Origin: Thiocapsa sp.
GTDB taxonomy: Bacteria; Pseudomonadota; Gammaproteobacteria; Chromatiales; Chromatiaceae
Length of the DNA stretch: 64,000 nucleotides
Direction: 5' to 3'
Assembly: GCF_018399035.1 (NCBI RefSeq)
Contig: NZ_CP073760.1
Location: 2,732,001 to 2,796,000, forward strand
The position numbers and the translations under genes are program-made. Each line of letters opens with the position of its first letter. The first letter of the stretch is position 1. Positions 10,228 through 19,539 of the stretch are shown piece by piece. The notes beneath the pieces are model-generated. The model saw only the letters and a program-made list of their open reading frames with translations. It did no database searches and was not told the DNA's origin.

Positions 10228-11532
10228 ATGACCCGCCAAGAACAGATCCAAGCCCTGAAGCAAGACTGGGCCGAAAACCCCCGTTGGACCGATGTGACCC
10301 GCGGCTACTCCGCCGAAGATGTCGTGCGTCTGCGCGGCTCGGTTCAACCCGAGCAGACCTATGCCAAGCGCGGTGCCGAGAAGCTGTGGAAGCTGGTTCA
10401 CGGCGATGCGAAGAAGGGCTATGTCAACTGCATGGGCGCCCTCACGGGTGGTCAGGCGATGCAGCAGGCCAAGGCCGGGATCGAGGCGATCTATCTGTCG
10501 GGTTGGCAGGTCGCCGCGGACGGCAACACCTCCGAGACCATGTATCCGGATCAGTCACTCTACGCCTACGACTCTGTCCCCACCATGGTGCGGCGCATCA
10601 ACAACGCCTTCAAGCGCGCCGACGAGATCCAATGGTCCAAGGGCATCGAGTCGGGTGACGCGGGCTATATCGACTACTTCCTGCCGATCGTGGCGGATGC
10701 CGAAGCCGGCTTCGGCGGCGTGCTCAACGCCTTCGAGCTGATGAAGAACATGATCGCCGCGGGCGCCTCCGGCGTGCATTTCGAGGACCAGCTCGCCGCG
10801 GTCAAAAAGTGCGGTCACATGGGCGGGAAGGTCCTGGTGCCGACCCGCGAGGCGGTGCAGAAGCTGGTCGCCGCGCGGCTCGCCGCCGACGTCATGGGTG
10901 TCCCGACCTTGCTCTTGGCCCGCACCGACGCCGAGGCGGCGAACCTGCTGACCTCCGATGTCGACGACAACGACCGTCCGTTCGTCACCGGCGCACGTAC
11001 CGACGATGGCTTTTATATGGTCCGCAATGGTCTGGAGCAGGCCATCAGCCGCGGTCTGGCCTATGCGCCGTACGCGGACCTGGTCTGGTGCGAGACCGGC
11101 ACCCCGGATCTGGGCTTCGCCCGCGAGTTCGCTCAAGCCGTCCTCGCTCAGAACCCCAACAAACTGCTGGCCTACAACTGCTCGCCGTCCTTCAACTGGA
11201 AGAAGAACCTCGACGATGCGACCATCGCGAAGTTCCAGGACGAGCTCGCCGACATGGGCTACAAGTACCAGTTCATTACGCTGGCCGGTATCCACAGCAT
11301 GTGGTTCAACATGTACGACCTCGCCTACGATTACGCCCGCGGGGAAGGCATGCGCCACTATGTGGAGAAGGTGCAGGCACCCGAGTTCGCGGCGCGCGAG
11401 AAGGGCTACACCTTCGTGTCCCATCAGCAGGAGGTCGGCGCCGGCTACTTCGACGACATCACCACCACCATCCAAGGCGGTGCATCCTCGGTGACGGCCC
11501 TGACCGGCTCGACCGAAGAGGCTCAGTTCTAA
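10228..11532 (+). CDS. aceA: Isocitrate lyase
   Basis: The 434-residue enzyme cleaves isocitrate into succinate and glyoxylate, the first step of the glyoxylate bypass. The catalytic motif KKCGHMGGK lies at residues 193-201 with Cys195, and the family segments [15 protein letters not shown] ([13 protein letters not shown]), [15 protein letters not shown] and [13 protein letters not shown] are clear. A GGGAGCACC ribosome binding site precedes the ATG. aceK, which controls isocitrate flux at isocitrate dehydrogenase, lies 8 kb away rather than adjacent; malate synthase is not in the window. Two hairpins, the second an intrinsic terminator, follow. Confidence 0.97.
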   Translation: MTRQEQIQALKQDWAENPRWTDVTRGYSAEDVVRLRGSVQPEQTYAKRGAEKLWKLVHGDAKKGYVNCMGALTGGQAMQQAKAGIEAIYLSGWQVAADGNTSETMYPDQSLYAYDSVPTMVRRINNAFKRADEIQWSKGIESGDAGYIDYFLPIVADAEAGFGGVLNAFELMKNMIAAGASGVHFEDQLAAVKKCGHMGGKVLVPTREAVQKLVAARLAADVMGVPTLLLARTDAEAANLLTSDVDDNDRPFVTGARTDDGFYMVRNGLEQAISRGLAYAPYADLVWCETGTPDLGFAREFAQAVLAQNPNKLLAYNCSPSFNWKKNLDDATIAKFQDELADMGYKYQFITLAGIHSMWFNMYDLAYDYARGEGMRHYVEKVQAPEFAAREKGYTFVSHQQEVGAGYFDDITTTIQGGASSVTALTGSTEEAQF

Positions 11533-11549
11533 GCTAAGCAAACCTCAGT

Positions 11550-11577
11550 GCGGCCCCGAGCCCGGACTCGGGGCCGC
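11550..11577 (+). terminator. Hairpin downstream of aceA
   Basis: A perfect 11-bp stem GCGGCCCCGAG/CTCGGGGCCGC with a 6-base loop lies 18 bases after the aceA stop. It has no T-run, so it may stabilise the mRNA end rather than terminate. Confidence 0.55.
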
Positions 11578-11613
11578 AAGTGCAATCGGCCGGTGACCCG
11601 GCCGATCCGAAAC

Positions 11614-11647
11614 GACCGGCGTCTGTGCAAACAGCGCCGGTCTTTTT
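11614..11647 (+). terminator. Intrinsic terminator of aceA
   Basis: The stem GACCGGCG...CTGT pairs with ACAG...CGCCGGTC around a GCAA loop and is followed by TTTTTG. This is a good rho-independent terminator ending the aceA transcript before the c-di-GMP gene. Confidence 0.85.
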
Positions 11648-11784
11648 GTTGCGCCTCCGCAGTCGCTCGATTCAGATCACTGTCGCCTGTCATAGCGCCC
11701 GTGATAGAGTGAAGGGAAGAAAAACGCCTCACCTTTACGTGTGTACTGCTGCGAAGCTAGGGTCCATACCGCAACCTCCCCCGA

Positions 11785-14700
11785 ATGATTCGCACACAGG
11801 CGCAAAGATCGCCGATCGGACTGGTCGCCCTCGTTCTAGGTCTGGCGCTGGCCCTGCATCTCGCCTATCAGCTCTCGATCGGCATTCCGGCACGCGTTCT
11901 GATTGCGCAGGAGGCGACAGCACAGGCACTGCTGCTGCGCCTTGCCCCCCGGCTCTCGTCGGAGTCGGCCAAGCGCGAGCCGAGTGCCGCCGAGCAGATC
12001 CTCGCCCCGGAGGGAACACAGCCCTATATCCTCGCGCTCGGTCAGCTTGATCGACCGCACACCGAACGACCTGCCGGCGCCGCATCCGAAGCGGACTCAC
12101 GACCAACGCCCCCAGGCGCATCCCTTGCGATCCCGCCCGAGCTCATCGGCGCGGCCGTCGCATCGCCGAACCACGCGCACGTCGCGACCCTGACAGCGCC
12201 CAGGCGCCTGCTCGGCGTCATGAGCACCGGCCGCGCGGGGCCACCGAGCAGCCCCGACAAGGATCCCGCGACATCGCCCGAAGGCCCTCTGCTCTATCTC
12301 GTCTTGGATCTCGCCGCCGCCGAGCACGCAGAGCGGCTCCGCCTGCTGTCATGGGCGGGTGTCTTGCCTTGGGCCCTGTCGGTGCTTCTTGCGTTGGGGC
12401 TCGCCGTGCTCCTGAAGCGCTATCCCGGGGCATCCTCCCGAACCGCATCGGAACCGAATGCGCGCGACGCAGATCCTCTCGCGGACAGCGGCTCCGACCC
12501 CGTTGACGGTCGGATCGACAACCTCGATCCCATCCTCGACATCGCTGCCGTTCTCTTGGTCGGAATGGATCCCGAAGGGCGGGTTCAGCTCGTCAACCGC
12601 AAGTGCTGCGAGGTCTTGGGCCTCGACCGCGAGCAGATTGTCGGACGTGACTGGGCGGATTCGTTCGTACCCGAACGCGAGCGCGAGCAAACACGCAAGA
12701 TCCTGGCGCGTATCACGAACGACGACGACGCCTTAGTCGCAGTCGAGGGCACGCTCCTGTGCGCCGACGGCTCGGAGCGTTTGATCGAGTGGAACAACAG
12801 CCGCATCCGCGACCGTGCGGGGCGGGTCATCGGCGGGCTGGGCTCGGGCACCGATATCACCGAGCGCAAACAGGCGGAGCGGGCACTCTCGTATCTGGTC
12901 ACTCTGGAAACCGTTCTGGTCGAGACATCGCGGTCATTGGTGGCTGCCCCCGCCGATGCAGTCGGCCCACTGGTCGAGAATGCCTTGGGGACCATCGCAC
13001 GACGCATGGGTGCCGAGCGGGCTTATGTCTTCGTGCTGAGCCGCGACGGCGCGACCATGCGCAACACCCAGGAATGGACGGCGAGCGGCTTGGGGCTTGC
13101 CGGCGCGGGGGCACCGCCGGTCCCGACATCGCTCATTCCGCGCTGGATGGAGACCCTGCAGCACGGCGACGACATCCGGATCGACGACGTGACCAAGCTC
13201 CCCGAGACCTGGCGTGTCGACCGCGAGCAGCTCGAGCAGCTCGAGGTCCGATCCGTGGCCGCGGTCGCCATTCGAGTGGCCGGTCGGATCGGGGGATTCG
13301 TCGCCATGGAGATGCTCAGCGACACGCGCAGCTGGCGCGACTCGGAGATGCGCGCATTGGGCTTTCTCGGCGACCTGATCGGCGGGGCCTTCGAGCGGCG
13401 CCGCAACGAGCAGAAGCTGCTCGACAGCCGACGGCGTCTCGAAGAGATTGCCCTCTACGACCCTTTGACACGGCTGCCGAACCGGCGGCTCTTGGCCGAA
13501 CGCATGGACGAGGCGGTGGTGCGGGCCCGCGAGCAAGGTCTCTTGCTCGGGGTCTGTTATCTGGACCTCGACGGATTCAAACCCATCAACGACACCCACG
13601 GGCACAAGATGGGCGACCGGGTGCTGGTGACGGTCGCCAGCCGTTTGCGTGGCTGCGTGCGCGAGGACGACACGGTGGCTCGGCTCGGCGGGGACGAGTT
13701 CGTGCTTCTGATGAACCACATGGAGTCGCTGTCGGACTGCGCCGCGCTTCTGGAACGCGTGCTCGCCGCGCTCGCCCAACCCATCCTGATCGACGGCCAT
13801 TCGCTCGCCGTCACCGGGAGTGCCGGCGTCACGCTCTTCCCGCGCGACGCAGGCGATGCGGACACCCTCCTGCGTCACGCCGATCACGCGATGTATCAGG
13901 CCAAGCAACAGGGACGTAATCGCTTCCAGTTCTTCAAGGCGGTCAAGGATCAACCCGATCAAGCCCACAAGCTCGAGCTGGTGCGGATCCGAGAGGCGAT
14001 CGAAGGCCACGAGCTGAGGCTGCACGTCCAACCCCGCGTCGACATGCGCTCCGGGCAGGTGGTCGGCGTGGAGGCTTTGGTCCGGTGGCAGCATCCCGAG
14101 CGCGGACTCTTGCCGCCGGGCGAGTTCCTGCCCTTGATGGAGGGCGACGAGCTGCTCCATGACCTCGACTGGTGGGTGATGGATCGCGCACTCGCGCTCC
14201 TGGTGCAGTGGCAAGACGCGGGGCTGGACCTGACGATGAGCCTCAATCTCTCGGCCTGCTCGCTGCAGGACACCGGATTCGTGGCGGCCCTGCAGGAGGT
14301 GTTGGCGCGCTATCCGTCCATCGACCCGGCGCGGTTGTTGTTCGAGATCGTCGAGTCCGAGGCACTACGCGATATCGAAACCACCGCATCGGTCATCCGA
14401 GCATGCGCCGTCCTCGGCGTTCACTTCGCCCTGGACGGCTTCGGCAACGGCTATGCGTCCTTGACCGATTTTCGCTGTCTCCCCGCCCAGGTCGTCAAGA
14501 TCGATCAGACCGTGGTCCGCGACATCCTGCGCTCGCGCGACGGACGCAGCCTGGTCAAGGGCGTCATCGGGATCGCCAACGCCTTCCAGCGCGAAGTGAT
14601 TGCAGAGGGTGTGGAATCCGCCGCGCACGGCTTATTGCTGATGGATCTGGGCTGCACCCTGGCGCAGGGCTACGGGATCGCAGACCCCATGCCCCCGGAG

Positions 14701-15144
14701 CGGCTCGCGTCCTGGATCGAGGGCTTCCGTCCTCCGCAACTCTGGAGTGACCGCCCCGCCGTGGATTGGTCGAGCGAAGATCTCGCGCTTCTGGGCCTCG
14801 AAGCGGTCCATCGCGACTGGGTCAATCGCCTGGTACGCCACATCTCGACCGATACCGCAACCCGAGCGCCGGAGCTCCGGCCCGAGCTGTGCGACTTCGG
14901 GCGCTGGTACCTGGGAAGCGGTCAAGCGCGTTACGGCGAGATGCCGAGCTTCCGCGCGCTCGATGCCCTGCATCGACAAGTACATCGACAGGCCGAGCAA
15001 CTGCTCGCGCTCGATCGCCTCGATCGCGAGGCGCTGAACGATCCGATCGCGCAACTGCTGCAGGAGCGCGACGGCATGGTCGACGGAATCCGATTGCTGC
15101 AGGCGGAAGTCCTCGGGCGCACACAAGAGGACAGGATCCTCTAA
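11785..15144 (+). CDS. PAS-GAF-GGDEF-EAL protein with C-terminal CZB-like domain
   Basis: A 1119-residue inner-membrane c-di-GMP protein. Two hydrophobic segments (residues ~10-35 and ~187-212) flank a periplasmic region; then come PAS (~250-370), GAF (~375-530), GGDEF and EAL domains, and a C-terminal region resembling the chemoreceptor zinc-binding domain (His near HRDW, then CDFGRWYLGSG and LDALHRQVHRQ). The synthase motif GGDEF is intact (residue ~635), with an RxxD inhibitory site just before it (REDD). In the EAL domain the EAL triad (~763) is present, but the paired aspartates are changed to ALDGFGNGYASL (residue ~884), losing the second metal-binding Asp. It may therefore be mainly a cyclase. 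CZB domains sense zinc or hypochlorous acid in other proteins. Confidence 0.88.
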   Translation: MIRTQAQRSPIGLVALVLGLALALHLAYQLSIGIPARVLIAQEATAQALLLRLAPRLSSESAKREPSAAEQILAPEGTQPYILALGQLDRPHTERPAGAASEADSRPTPPGASLAIPPELIGAAVASPNHAHVATLTAPRRLLGVMSTGRAGPPSSPDKDPATSPEGPLLYLVLDLAAAEHAERLRLLSWAGVLPWALSVLLALGLAVLLKRYPGASSRTASEPNARDADPLADSGSDPVDGRIDNLDPILDIAAVLLVGMDPEGRVQLVNRKCCEVLGLDREQIVGRDWADSFVPEREREQTRKILARITNDDDALVAVEGTLLCADGSERLIEWNNSRIRDRAGRVIGGLGSGTDITERKQAERALSYLVTLETVLVETSRSLVAAPADAVGPLVENALGTIARRMGAERAYVFVLSRDGATMRNTQEWTASGLGLAGAGAPPVPTSLIPRWMETLQHGDDIRIDDVTKLPETWRVDREQLEQLEVRSVAAVAIRVAGRIGGFVAMEMLSDTRSWRDSEMRALGFLGDLIGGAFERRRNEQKLLDSRRRLEEIALYDPLTRLPNRRLLAERMDEAVVRAREQGLLLGVCYLDLDGFKPINDTHGHKMGDRVLVTVASRLRGCVREDDTVARLGGDEFVLLMNHMESLSDCAALLERVLAALAQPILIDGHSLAVTGSAGVTLFPRDAGDADTLLRHADHAMYQAKQQGRNRFQFFKAVKDQPDQAHKLELVRIREAIEGHELRLHVQPRVDMRSGQVVGVEALVRWQHPERGLLPPGEFLPLMEGDELLHDLDWWVMDRALALLVQWQDAGLDLTMSLNLSACSLQDTGFVAALQEVLARYPSIDPARLLFEIVESEALRDIETTASVIRACAVLGVHFALDGFGNGYASLTDFRCLPAQVVKIDQTVVRDILRSRDGRSLVKGVIGIANAFQREVIAEGVESAAHGLLLMDLGCTLAQGYGIADPMPPERLASWIEGFRPPQLWSDRPAVDWSSEDLALLGLEAVHRDWVNRLVRHISTDTATRAPELRPELCDFGRWYLGSGQARYGEMPSFRALDALHRQVHRQAEQLLALDRLDREALNDPIAQLLQERDGMVDGIRLLQAEVLGRTQEDRIL

Positions 15145-15153
15145 GCCGACGAA

Positions 15154-16218
15154 CTAGCCCTGCTGCATGAGGATCCGCAGATCCATGAGTGCGGCGTTCG
15201 CCTTCGCAATGTAAGAGGCCAACACGAGCGAGTGATTGGCCAGGATGCCGTAGCCATCGCCGTTGAGCACCAGCGGGCTGCCCATGGGTTTGGTCGCGCC
15301 CTTGAGGTCTCGAACGATCTGCTGCAGCGAGACCTCTGCGCGTTTGGATGCCAAGACACCCTCGAAGTCGCTCGCGATCGCCTGCATCAGGTGATAGAGC
15401 GCCCAACTGTATCCGCGAGCGCAGTAATAGACGTTGTCGACCTGATGCCACGGGGTCTGAATCGGGACCGGCTCCTCGTCGAGGAGCGCGGCATCACCAA
15501 CGGCCCGTGGGATGCCGATGGCCGCTGCCAAGTCCCTGTCCGGGACACTGGAGCTCAACCGCACGCCGAAATGACCCAGGCGCTTCTCGACCACCGCAAG
15601 ATAGACCGCGAGATTGTCGGCCCGGGCAAAGAATTGCGCGCTCGCCTGATGACCCCCGCTCAGATCCGACAAGTACCGCTCGAGGGCCTCGATCCCAAGT
15701 CCATATGCCGTCTCGGCCGAGGGCAGCACCCAGGATTTCGGGTCGATCGCAAAACGCAAATCGGCTTCCTGGACATCGGCATTCTCGACCGATTGACTCT
15801 GGGAGCGACTGAAATCATTCCGTAGCGCGCGCACGAAATCGCGCAGCGCCATCAGGTTTCCGCATTCCCAACTTTGGGTATTGTCGAGAAAGATTCCGGG
15901 TGGCAGGCGATCGTTGTACAGAAACCCGCCGGGCTTCGCCAGGAGCGCATCGCCGATCCCGATCGCCATCGCAACCGTACGGACGCCGGGGATTGCATTC
16001 CCGGCTGGCTCGCCGGGCTCGGCTAGCGTGACCGCAGCGCCATCCAAGCGTTTAGGATGAATGGACCAGTAGACGCTCAGGGACACCAGGACGAGGCCGA
16101 CAAGGCCAAGTAACCCTAAGGTCGTACGCCAAGGGATCCGGCTCGGTGCAGGCCGGATGTCGGTCCTCGGCAACAGCGTGCCGGTCTCATGGGGCGGGGT
16201 CGATCGTGGATGCTTCAT
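15154..16218 (-). CDS. DUF2333 family membrane-anchored protein
   Basis: The 354-residue protein has one N-terminal transmembrane helix (about residues 30-52) and a large periplasmic part matching the DUF2333 family of gammaproteobacteria; the function is unknown. Recognisable stretches are FLYNDRLPPGIFLDN, SWECGNLMALRDFVRALRNDFSRSQ, FFARADNLAVYLAVVEKRLG and DNVYYCARGYSWALYHLMQAI. The start at 16218 is preferred over an upstream in-frame ATG because the charged N-terminus and helix follow it directly. The gene converges on the c-di-GMP gene, with stops 10 bases apart. Element copy C lies 46 bases upstream of the start. Confidence 0.8.
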   Translation of the reverse strand: MKHPRSTPPHETGTLLPRTDIRPAPSRIPWRTTLGLLGLVGLVLVSLSVYWSIHPKRLDGAAVTLAEPGEPAGNAIPGVRTVAMAIGIGDALLAKPGGFLYNDRLPPGIFLDNTQSWECGNLMALRDFVRALRNDFSRSQSQSVENADVQEADLRFAIDPKSWVLPSAETAYGLGIEALERYLSDLSGGHQASAQFFARADNLAVYLAVVEKRLGHFGVRLSSSVPDRDLAAAIGIPRAVGDAALLDEEPVPIQTPWHQVDNVYYCARGYSWALYHLMQAIASDFEGVLASKRAEVSLQQIVRDLKGATKPMGSPLVLNGDGYGILANHSLVLASYIAKANAALMDLRILMQQG

Positions 16219-16264
16219 ATGCGTTTCCCGAGTCAATTCGATATGCCATAAAATTATCAACTTC

Positions 16265-16457
16265 TAAACCGCGTCCAGAGCGAGATGCTAACTTTCGAGT
16301 GAGTTCGAAGTTTGGTGAATCCACGACCCTTAGCGGGGGACGCGGTTTAAAATTTTATATTTTTTAATACTTTAAACCGCGCCGGCTCCAGCAGCTCTGA
16401 AATCCGCCGGGGCCGATCCCATCCAAAAACATCGCATACCGCACTGGGCGCGGTTTA
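16265..16457. repeat. TAAACCGCG element, copy C (composite unit 1 + unit 2)
   Basis: Unit 1 (16265-16349) is bounded by TAAACCGCGTC and GACGCGGTTTA. A 23-base AT-rich spacer (16350-16372) follows, then unit 2 (16373-16457), bounded by TAAACCGCGCC and GGCGCGGTTTA. It is nearly identical to copy D at 19537. This is the only copy not placed on a stop codon; it lies between the DUF2333 start and the OmpA-domain gene end. The remaining ~175 bases up to 16632 hold no gene I can support. Confidence 0.9.
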
Positions 16458-16632
16458 ATATTGATGACATTGAGGAATCGCAGAGGCCCGCGGAAGACAA
16501 CCTGTTCGGGGAATTCAGCCTGCAGGCGGCGGCCGTCCCCTCCTGCTGCATGCGGGGGCTTGATCGCCTTGACGATGACGCTCGTCAGCAGGCTCGCGGG
16601 CCGGGTGATGCCAACGACGGCCGGATCCAGGT

Positions 16633-17454
16633 TCACCGCTCGATCAGATAAACCTCGACACGCCGATTGCGCTGCCGCGCCTCGGCGGTCCGGCCCTCGT
16701 CGATGGGTCGAGTCTCCCCCATCCCGACGATCTCGATGCGTTCGGCGCCGATACCCCTCGCAGCCAAGACATCCTTGACCGCGCGGGCGCGTTCCTGCGA
16801 AAGCGTCAGGTTCCGGGTTGCGCTGCCGGAACGATCCGTATGACCTTCGACACGGGCCACTAGGCGATCATGTCGATTGAGGACCTCGGCGATCGCCTCG
16901 AGTCCTTCGGAACGCCCCGACGCAAGCGCACTTTCGCCGACCGGGAAACGCAACTCCGATTCGGTCAATGTCACCAAATGGCCGCGCTCGGTTAAACGCG
17001 CGCCGAGACGCGCAAGGTCATCCTTCAACCGGTTCGCGAAGGATGCGTCATTCACGTCAGCCCGGGCGCTGTCGGCCGCGGGCGTTGCACGGGGCTCGGC
17101 GAGCATCTCGGCCAGATGGTCTCTTTGCTCCGAAACGACGAGTGCGAACGCCGCTTGCTGCTCCGCCACCGCAACCAGCTCCTGTTCCAGGCGTTGGATC
17201 TTGGCCTCGGCATCGCCCAGACGCCCATCCAGTGAACCCGGCTCGACTTCGGCATCCGTCCCGACGGACGTCGAGACAGGCCCGTCGGACCCGGCGAAGT
17301 CTAGCGTTGCAAGGATCTCGCTCGTCGGCGGCTCGGCCGGCGGTGTCTGAGGCCCGCGCAGATAGGCCAACAGAAGCCCTGCCGCGAACGAGAGAATCAG
17401 AAAAACAAGGGCATAGATCGGATTCGATCTCACCGCGGGGGCGACGTCGGACAT
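16633..17454 (-). CDS. OmpA-domain envelope protein
   Basis: A 273-residue protein with one N-terminal transmembrane helix (about residues 12-31), a Pro/Ser-rich linker, a predicted coiled coil (DGRLGDAEAKIQRLEQELVA onward, ~75-125), and a C-terminal OmpA peptidoglycan-binding domain (~165-273). That domain has the family core VEGHTDRSGSATRNLTLSQ and ERIEIVGMGETRPI. The architecture resembles MotB/YiaD-like anchors: membrane-tethered and bound to diaminopimelate in peptidoglycan. The specific role is unknown. It stands alone between a repeat element and the SLAC1 channel gene. Confidence 0.82.
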   Translation of the reverse strand: MSDVAPAVRSNPIYALVFLILSFAAGLLLAYLRGPQTPPAEPPTSEILATLDFAGSDGPVSTSVGTDAEVEPGSLDGRLGDAEAKIQRLEQELVAVAEQQAAFALVVSEQRDHLAEMLAEPRATPAADSARADVNDASFANRLKDDLARLGARLTERGHLVTLTESELRFPVGESALASGRSEGLEAIAEVLNRHDRLVARVEGHTDRSGSATRNLTLSQERARAVKDVLAARGIGAERIEIVGMGETRPIDEGRTAEARQRNRRVEVYLIER

Positions 17455-17580
17455 GGTGATTCCTCAAGTACGAAATCGGTTCGGAGGCTCGGCGAACGAG
17501 AAGGATCGGTCGACTCGGGGGGCATCGGGACATCGAGACGACGGATTCACAAACCCGTCGTCCCACGCCTGCCGCTGGTC

Positions 17581-18552
17581 TCAGTGACCGGGAACGCAGA
17601 TCCCGTTGCGCCGGACCGCAATGGCGGTGCGCGCCAACAACAAGGCGACGATTCCGGTCAGCAGGGTCAGGAGACCGAGACCGAGATAGCGGTAGATGTC
17701 CTGCCCGGTGCGCTCGAACATCAAGAGACTCGCGATGCCGATCGCCGCGAGCGGGAAGGAGTAGGCCCACCAGGAGAGGAAAAACCCGAGCTTCAGGAAT
17801 CGATTTGCCTGCGTGAACAGCAGCAAGGTCAGAAAGAGACCGATGAAATAGAGCACCCGCGCGAAGGCATCGAGCTCCCCGACAAGCCGTGAATAGGCAA
17901 TGAACCCGACGGCGGGCGGCGCGATCAGGATGAAAAGCGTCGGCATCAAGCGCTCTTCGATCGGATGATGAAACAGCACCCGGTAGAAGATGATCGTCAT
18001 CAGGATCAGCCAGAACAGCATTCCGGTACTGAAGAAGAACCAGGAAATATCCTGATAGCCCAATGGGACTCCGGCCACCGGAACCAAGACGTTCCCGACC
18101 GCCGGGATGAACCAGGCCGGATTCATATGATGCACCTGAAAGTGCTCGTGATGGATCCAGACATTCACGACATAGAGCGTAAAGACCAAATGAAGGGCCG
18201 TGCCCGCCATCCAGAGCGTCCGACTCACATCATTCATGACCGGCAGAAAGGCGATGGAGAGCAGCAGCAGACTGATCGAGATGGTCGGAAAGAAATTGAG
18301 CTTCACCGGATGGCGCAGCTCTTGGATCACGGCCTGCCTGTACAGGGCGAGCTTGGCCGTATAAAGCAGCAACAAGACAACGAAGAGCGTACTCGTCGCG
18401 CCGATCAGCCAGGGGGTGATGCCCAAGTCGAGATCGAGGACCGTCTGAGCCTTCTCCCAGCCGATGGTGAGACCCGAAAGTCCCATCACCATCGCGAAGA
18501 AAGAGATCGGGAAGTGCTCAAGCCGACCGGGCGGCAGATTGGGAGTTTCCAT
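17581..18552 (-). CDS. SLAC1/TehA-family anion channel
   Basis: A 323-residue polytopic membrane protein with about ten hydrophobic segments. It opens with LEHFPISFFAMVMGLSGLTIGWEKA, read here as the first channel helix (residues ~11-35), typical of the TDT (tellurite resistance/dicarboxylate transporter) and SLAC1 family. Further family-like segments are NPAWFIPAVGNVLVPVAG and WWAYSFPLAAIGIAS. Relatives conduct monovalent anions or sulfite; in sulfur oxidisers a sulfite or sulfur-anion role is possible but only inferred. A 45-residue membrane protein is encoded 19 bases upstream in the same direction, suggesting a pair. Confidence 0.85.
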   Translation of the reverse strand: METPNLPPGRLEHFPISFFAMVMGLSGLTIGWEKAQTVLDLDLGITPWLIGATSTLFVVLLLLYTAKLALYRQAVIQELRHPVKLNFFPTISISLLLLSIAFLPVMNDVSRTLWMAGTALHLVFTLYVVNVWIHHEHFQVHHMNPAWFIPAVGNVLVPVAGVPLGYQDISWFFFSTGMLFWLILMTIIFYRVLFHHPIEERLMPTLFILIAPPAVGFIAYSRLVGELDAFARVLYFIGLFLTLLLFTQANRFLKLGFFLSWWAYSFPLAAIGIASLLMFERTGQDIYRYLGLGLLTLLTGIVALLLARTAIAVRRNGICVPGH

Positions 18553-18571
18553 GATGTACAGACACCCTCGC

Positions 18572-18709
18572 TCAAAGTACCGACGGCATGGGCATGAACA
18601 AGAGAACGGCGAGTATCGCGGTGGTCGCGAGCACCGGCGCCCACAACCAATAAGGTGTGGCTGCTGCGGTGCCTGTCGAGCGCGTCACGGTCCGGGTCTG
18701 CTGGGTCAT
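18572..18709 (-). CDS. Small single-pass membrane protein (45 residues)
   Basis: The ATG at 18709 follows a CGGAGCC ribosome binding site at good spacing and gives 45 residues: a Thr/Arg-rich hydrophilic N-terminus (MTQQTRTVTRSTG), then one long hydrophobic helix from PYWLWAPVLATTAIL to VLLFMP. No named family is recognised. It lies 19 bases before the SLAC1 channel gene in the same orientation, so it may be a small accessory subunit or leader. Confidence rests on the ribosome binding site, the helix and the placement. Confidence 0.6.
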   Translation of the reverse strand: MTQQTRTVTRSTGTAAATPYWLWAPVLATTAILAVLLFMPMPSVL

Positions 18710-19020
18710 GGTTTGGCTCCGATGGTGCGTCGAGCAGTGTCGCCGAGCGCGACGGTCTTCGTGACCGAGGCACCCGACGTCTACTCGGGGAATGAGGTTG
18801 ATGCCCAGTCTAGGCATCGCCGCGGCACGATGCATTGACAAATATCAGACTAGATAGCTCGGGTTTGCCGGGCTTCCTCGTCACTCCGGCATTCGTGGCT
18901 CGTGGCGCAGAGCGCCACGGGGCATGCGCGACACCGCGGAGCGGGTGTCACGAGCCCCAAACCCACGTGCGCTCGATATATACTCAGCGCTCATGCGACA
19001 GACCCGCCCATGGATCGCCC
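18710..19020. other. Intergenic stretch between small membrane protein and rraA
   Basis: About 310 bases separate divergent genes. A perfect 8-bp hairpin, CGTGGCGC AGA GCGCCACG, lies at 18901-18919. The TATATACTCAGCG stretch near 18979 is a possible promoter element for rraA. No coding frame can be supported: the frame open upstream of rraA lacks a ribosome binding site and family similarity. Confidence 0.4.
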
Positions 19021-19539
19021 ATGCCCACAGAGCCCCCATCCTCGCCGCACGACCTCGACTTCAAGACAGCGGACCTCTCCGATCAATACGAGGAGCGTGT
19101 TCGCATTTGCGATCCGATCTTTCGTGATTTCGGCGGCCATGTCCGATTCTGCGGGACGGTCGTGACGGTCAAGTGCTTCGAAGACAACACCCCGGTGAAG
19201 GCAACCCTGGCCGAGCCCGGCCAGGGACGCGTCCTTGTGGTCGATGCCGGCGGCTCAATGCGCTGCGCGATGCTCGGGGACCTGATCGCCTCCGGCGCGG
19301 TGGCGCAGGGCTGGGCCGGGGTCATCCTCTACGGGTGCATCCGCGACAGTCGCGACATCGCCGCCATGCCGTTGGGGGTCAAGGCATTGGGGACACATCC
19401 ACGCAAAAGCCTCAGGCGCGGGGAAGGTCAAGGGGACATCCCGGTTAGCTTCGCCGGCGTGCGCTTCGCCCCGGGTGATCAGGTGTATTGCGACGAAGAC
19501 GGCATCCTGGTGGCCGACGGGCCACTGGATCTCACCTAA
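19021..19539 (+). CDS. rraA: RraA-family protein (RNase E activity regulator type)
   Basis: A 172-residue RraA-fold protein. RraA trimers bind RNase E and inhibit mRNA decay in enterobacteria; related proteins are 4-hydroxy-4-methyl-2-oxoglutarate aldolases. Seen are LSDQYEERVRICDPIFRDFG at the N-terminus (typical of the RraA branch), LVVDAGGSMRCAMLGD, GVILYGCIRDSRDI and PVSFAGVRFAPGDQVYCDEDG. The start at 19021 is chosen because the family begins with DLSD about 20 residues in; an open frame continues upstream without similarity. Its TAA stop is the first codon of repeat copy D. Confidence 0.88.
   Translation: MPTEPPSSPHDLDFKTADLSDQYEERVRICDPIFRDFGGHVRFCGTVVTVKCFEDNTPVKATLAEPGQGRVLVVDAGGSMRCAMLGDLIASGAVAQGWAGVILYGCIRDSRDIAAMPLGVKALGTHPRKSLRRGEGQGDIPVSFAGVRFAPGDQVYCDEDGILVADGPLDLT

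Noticed and set aside
16364..16636. 90-codon minus-strand frame overlapping the OmpA-gene stop by ATGA
   Set aside because: Its C-terminal third is translated repeat element C and the rest has no recognisable feature; the ATGA overlap alone is not enough.
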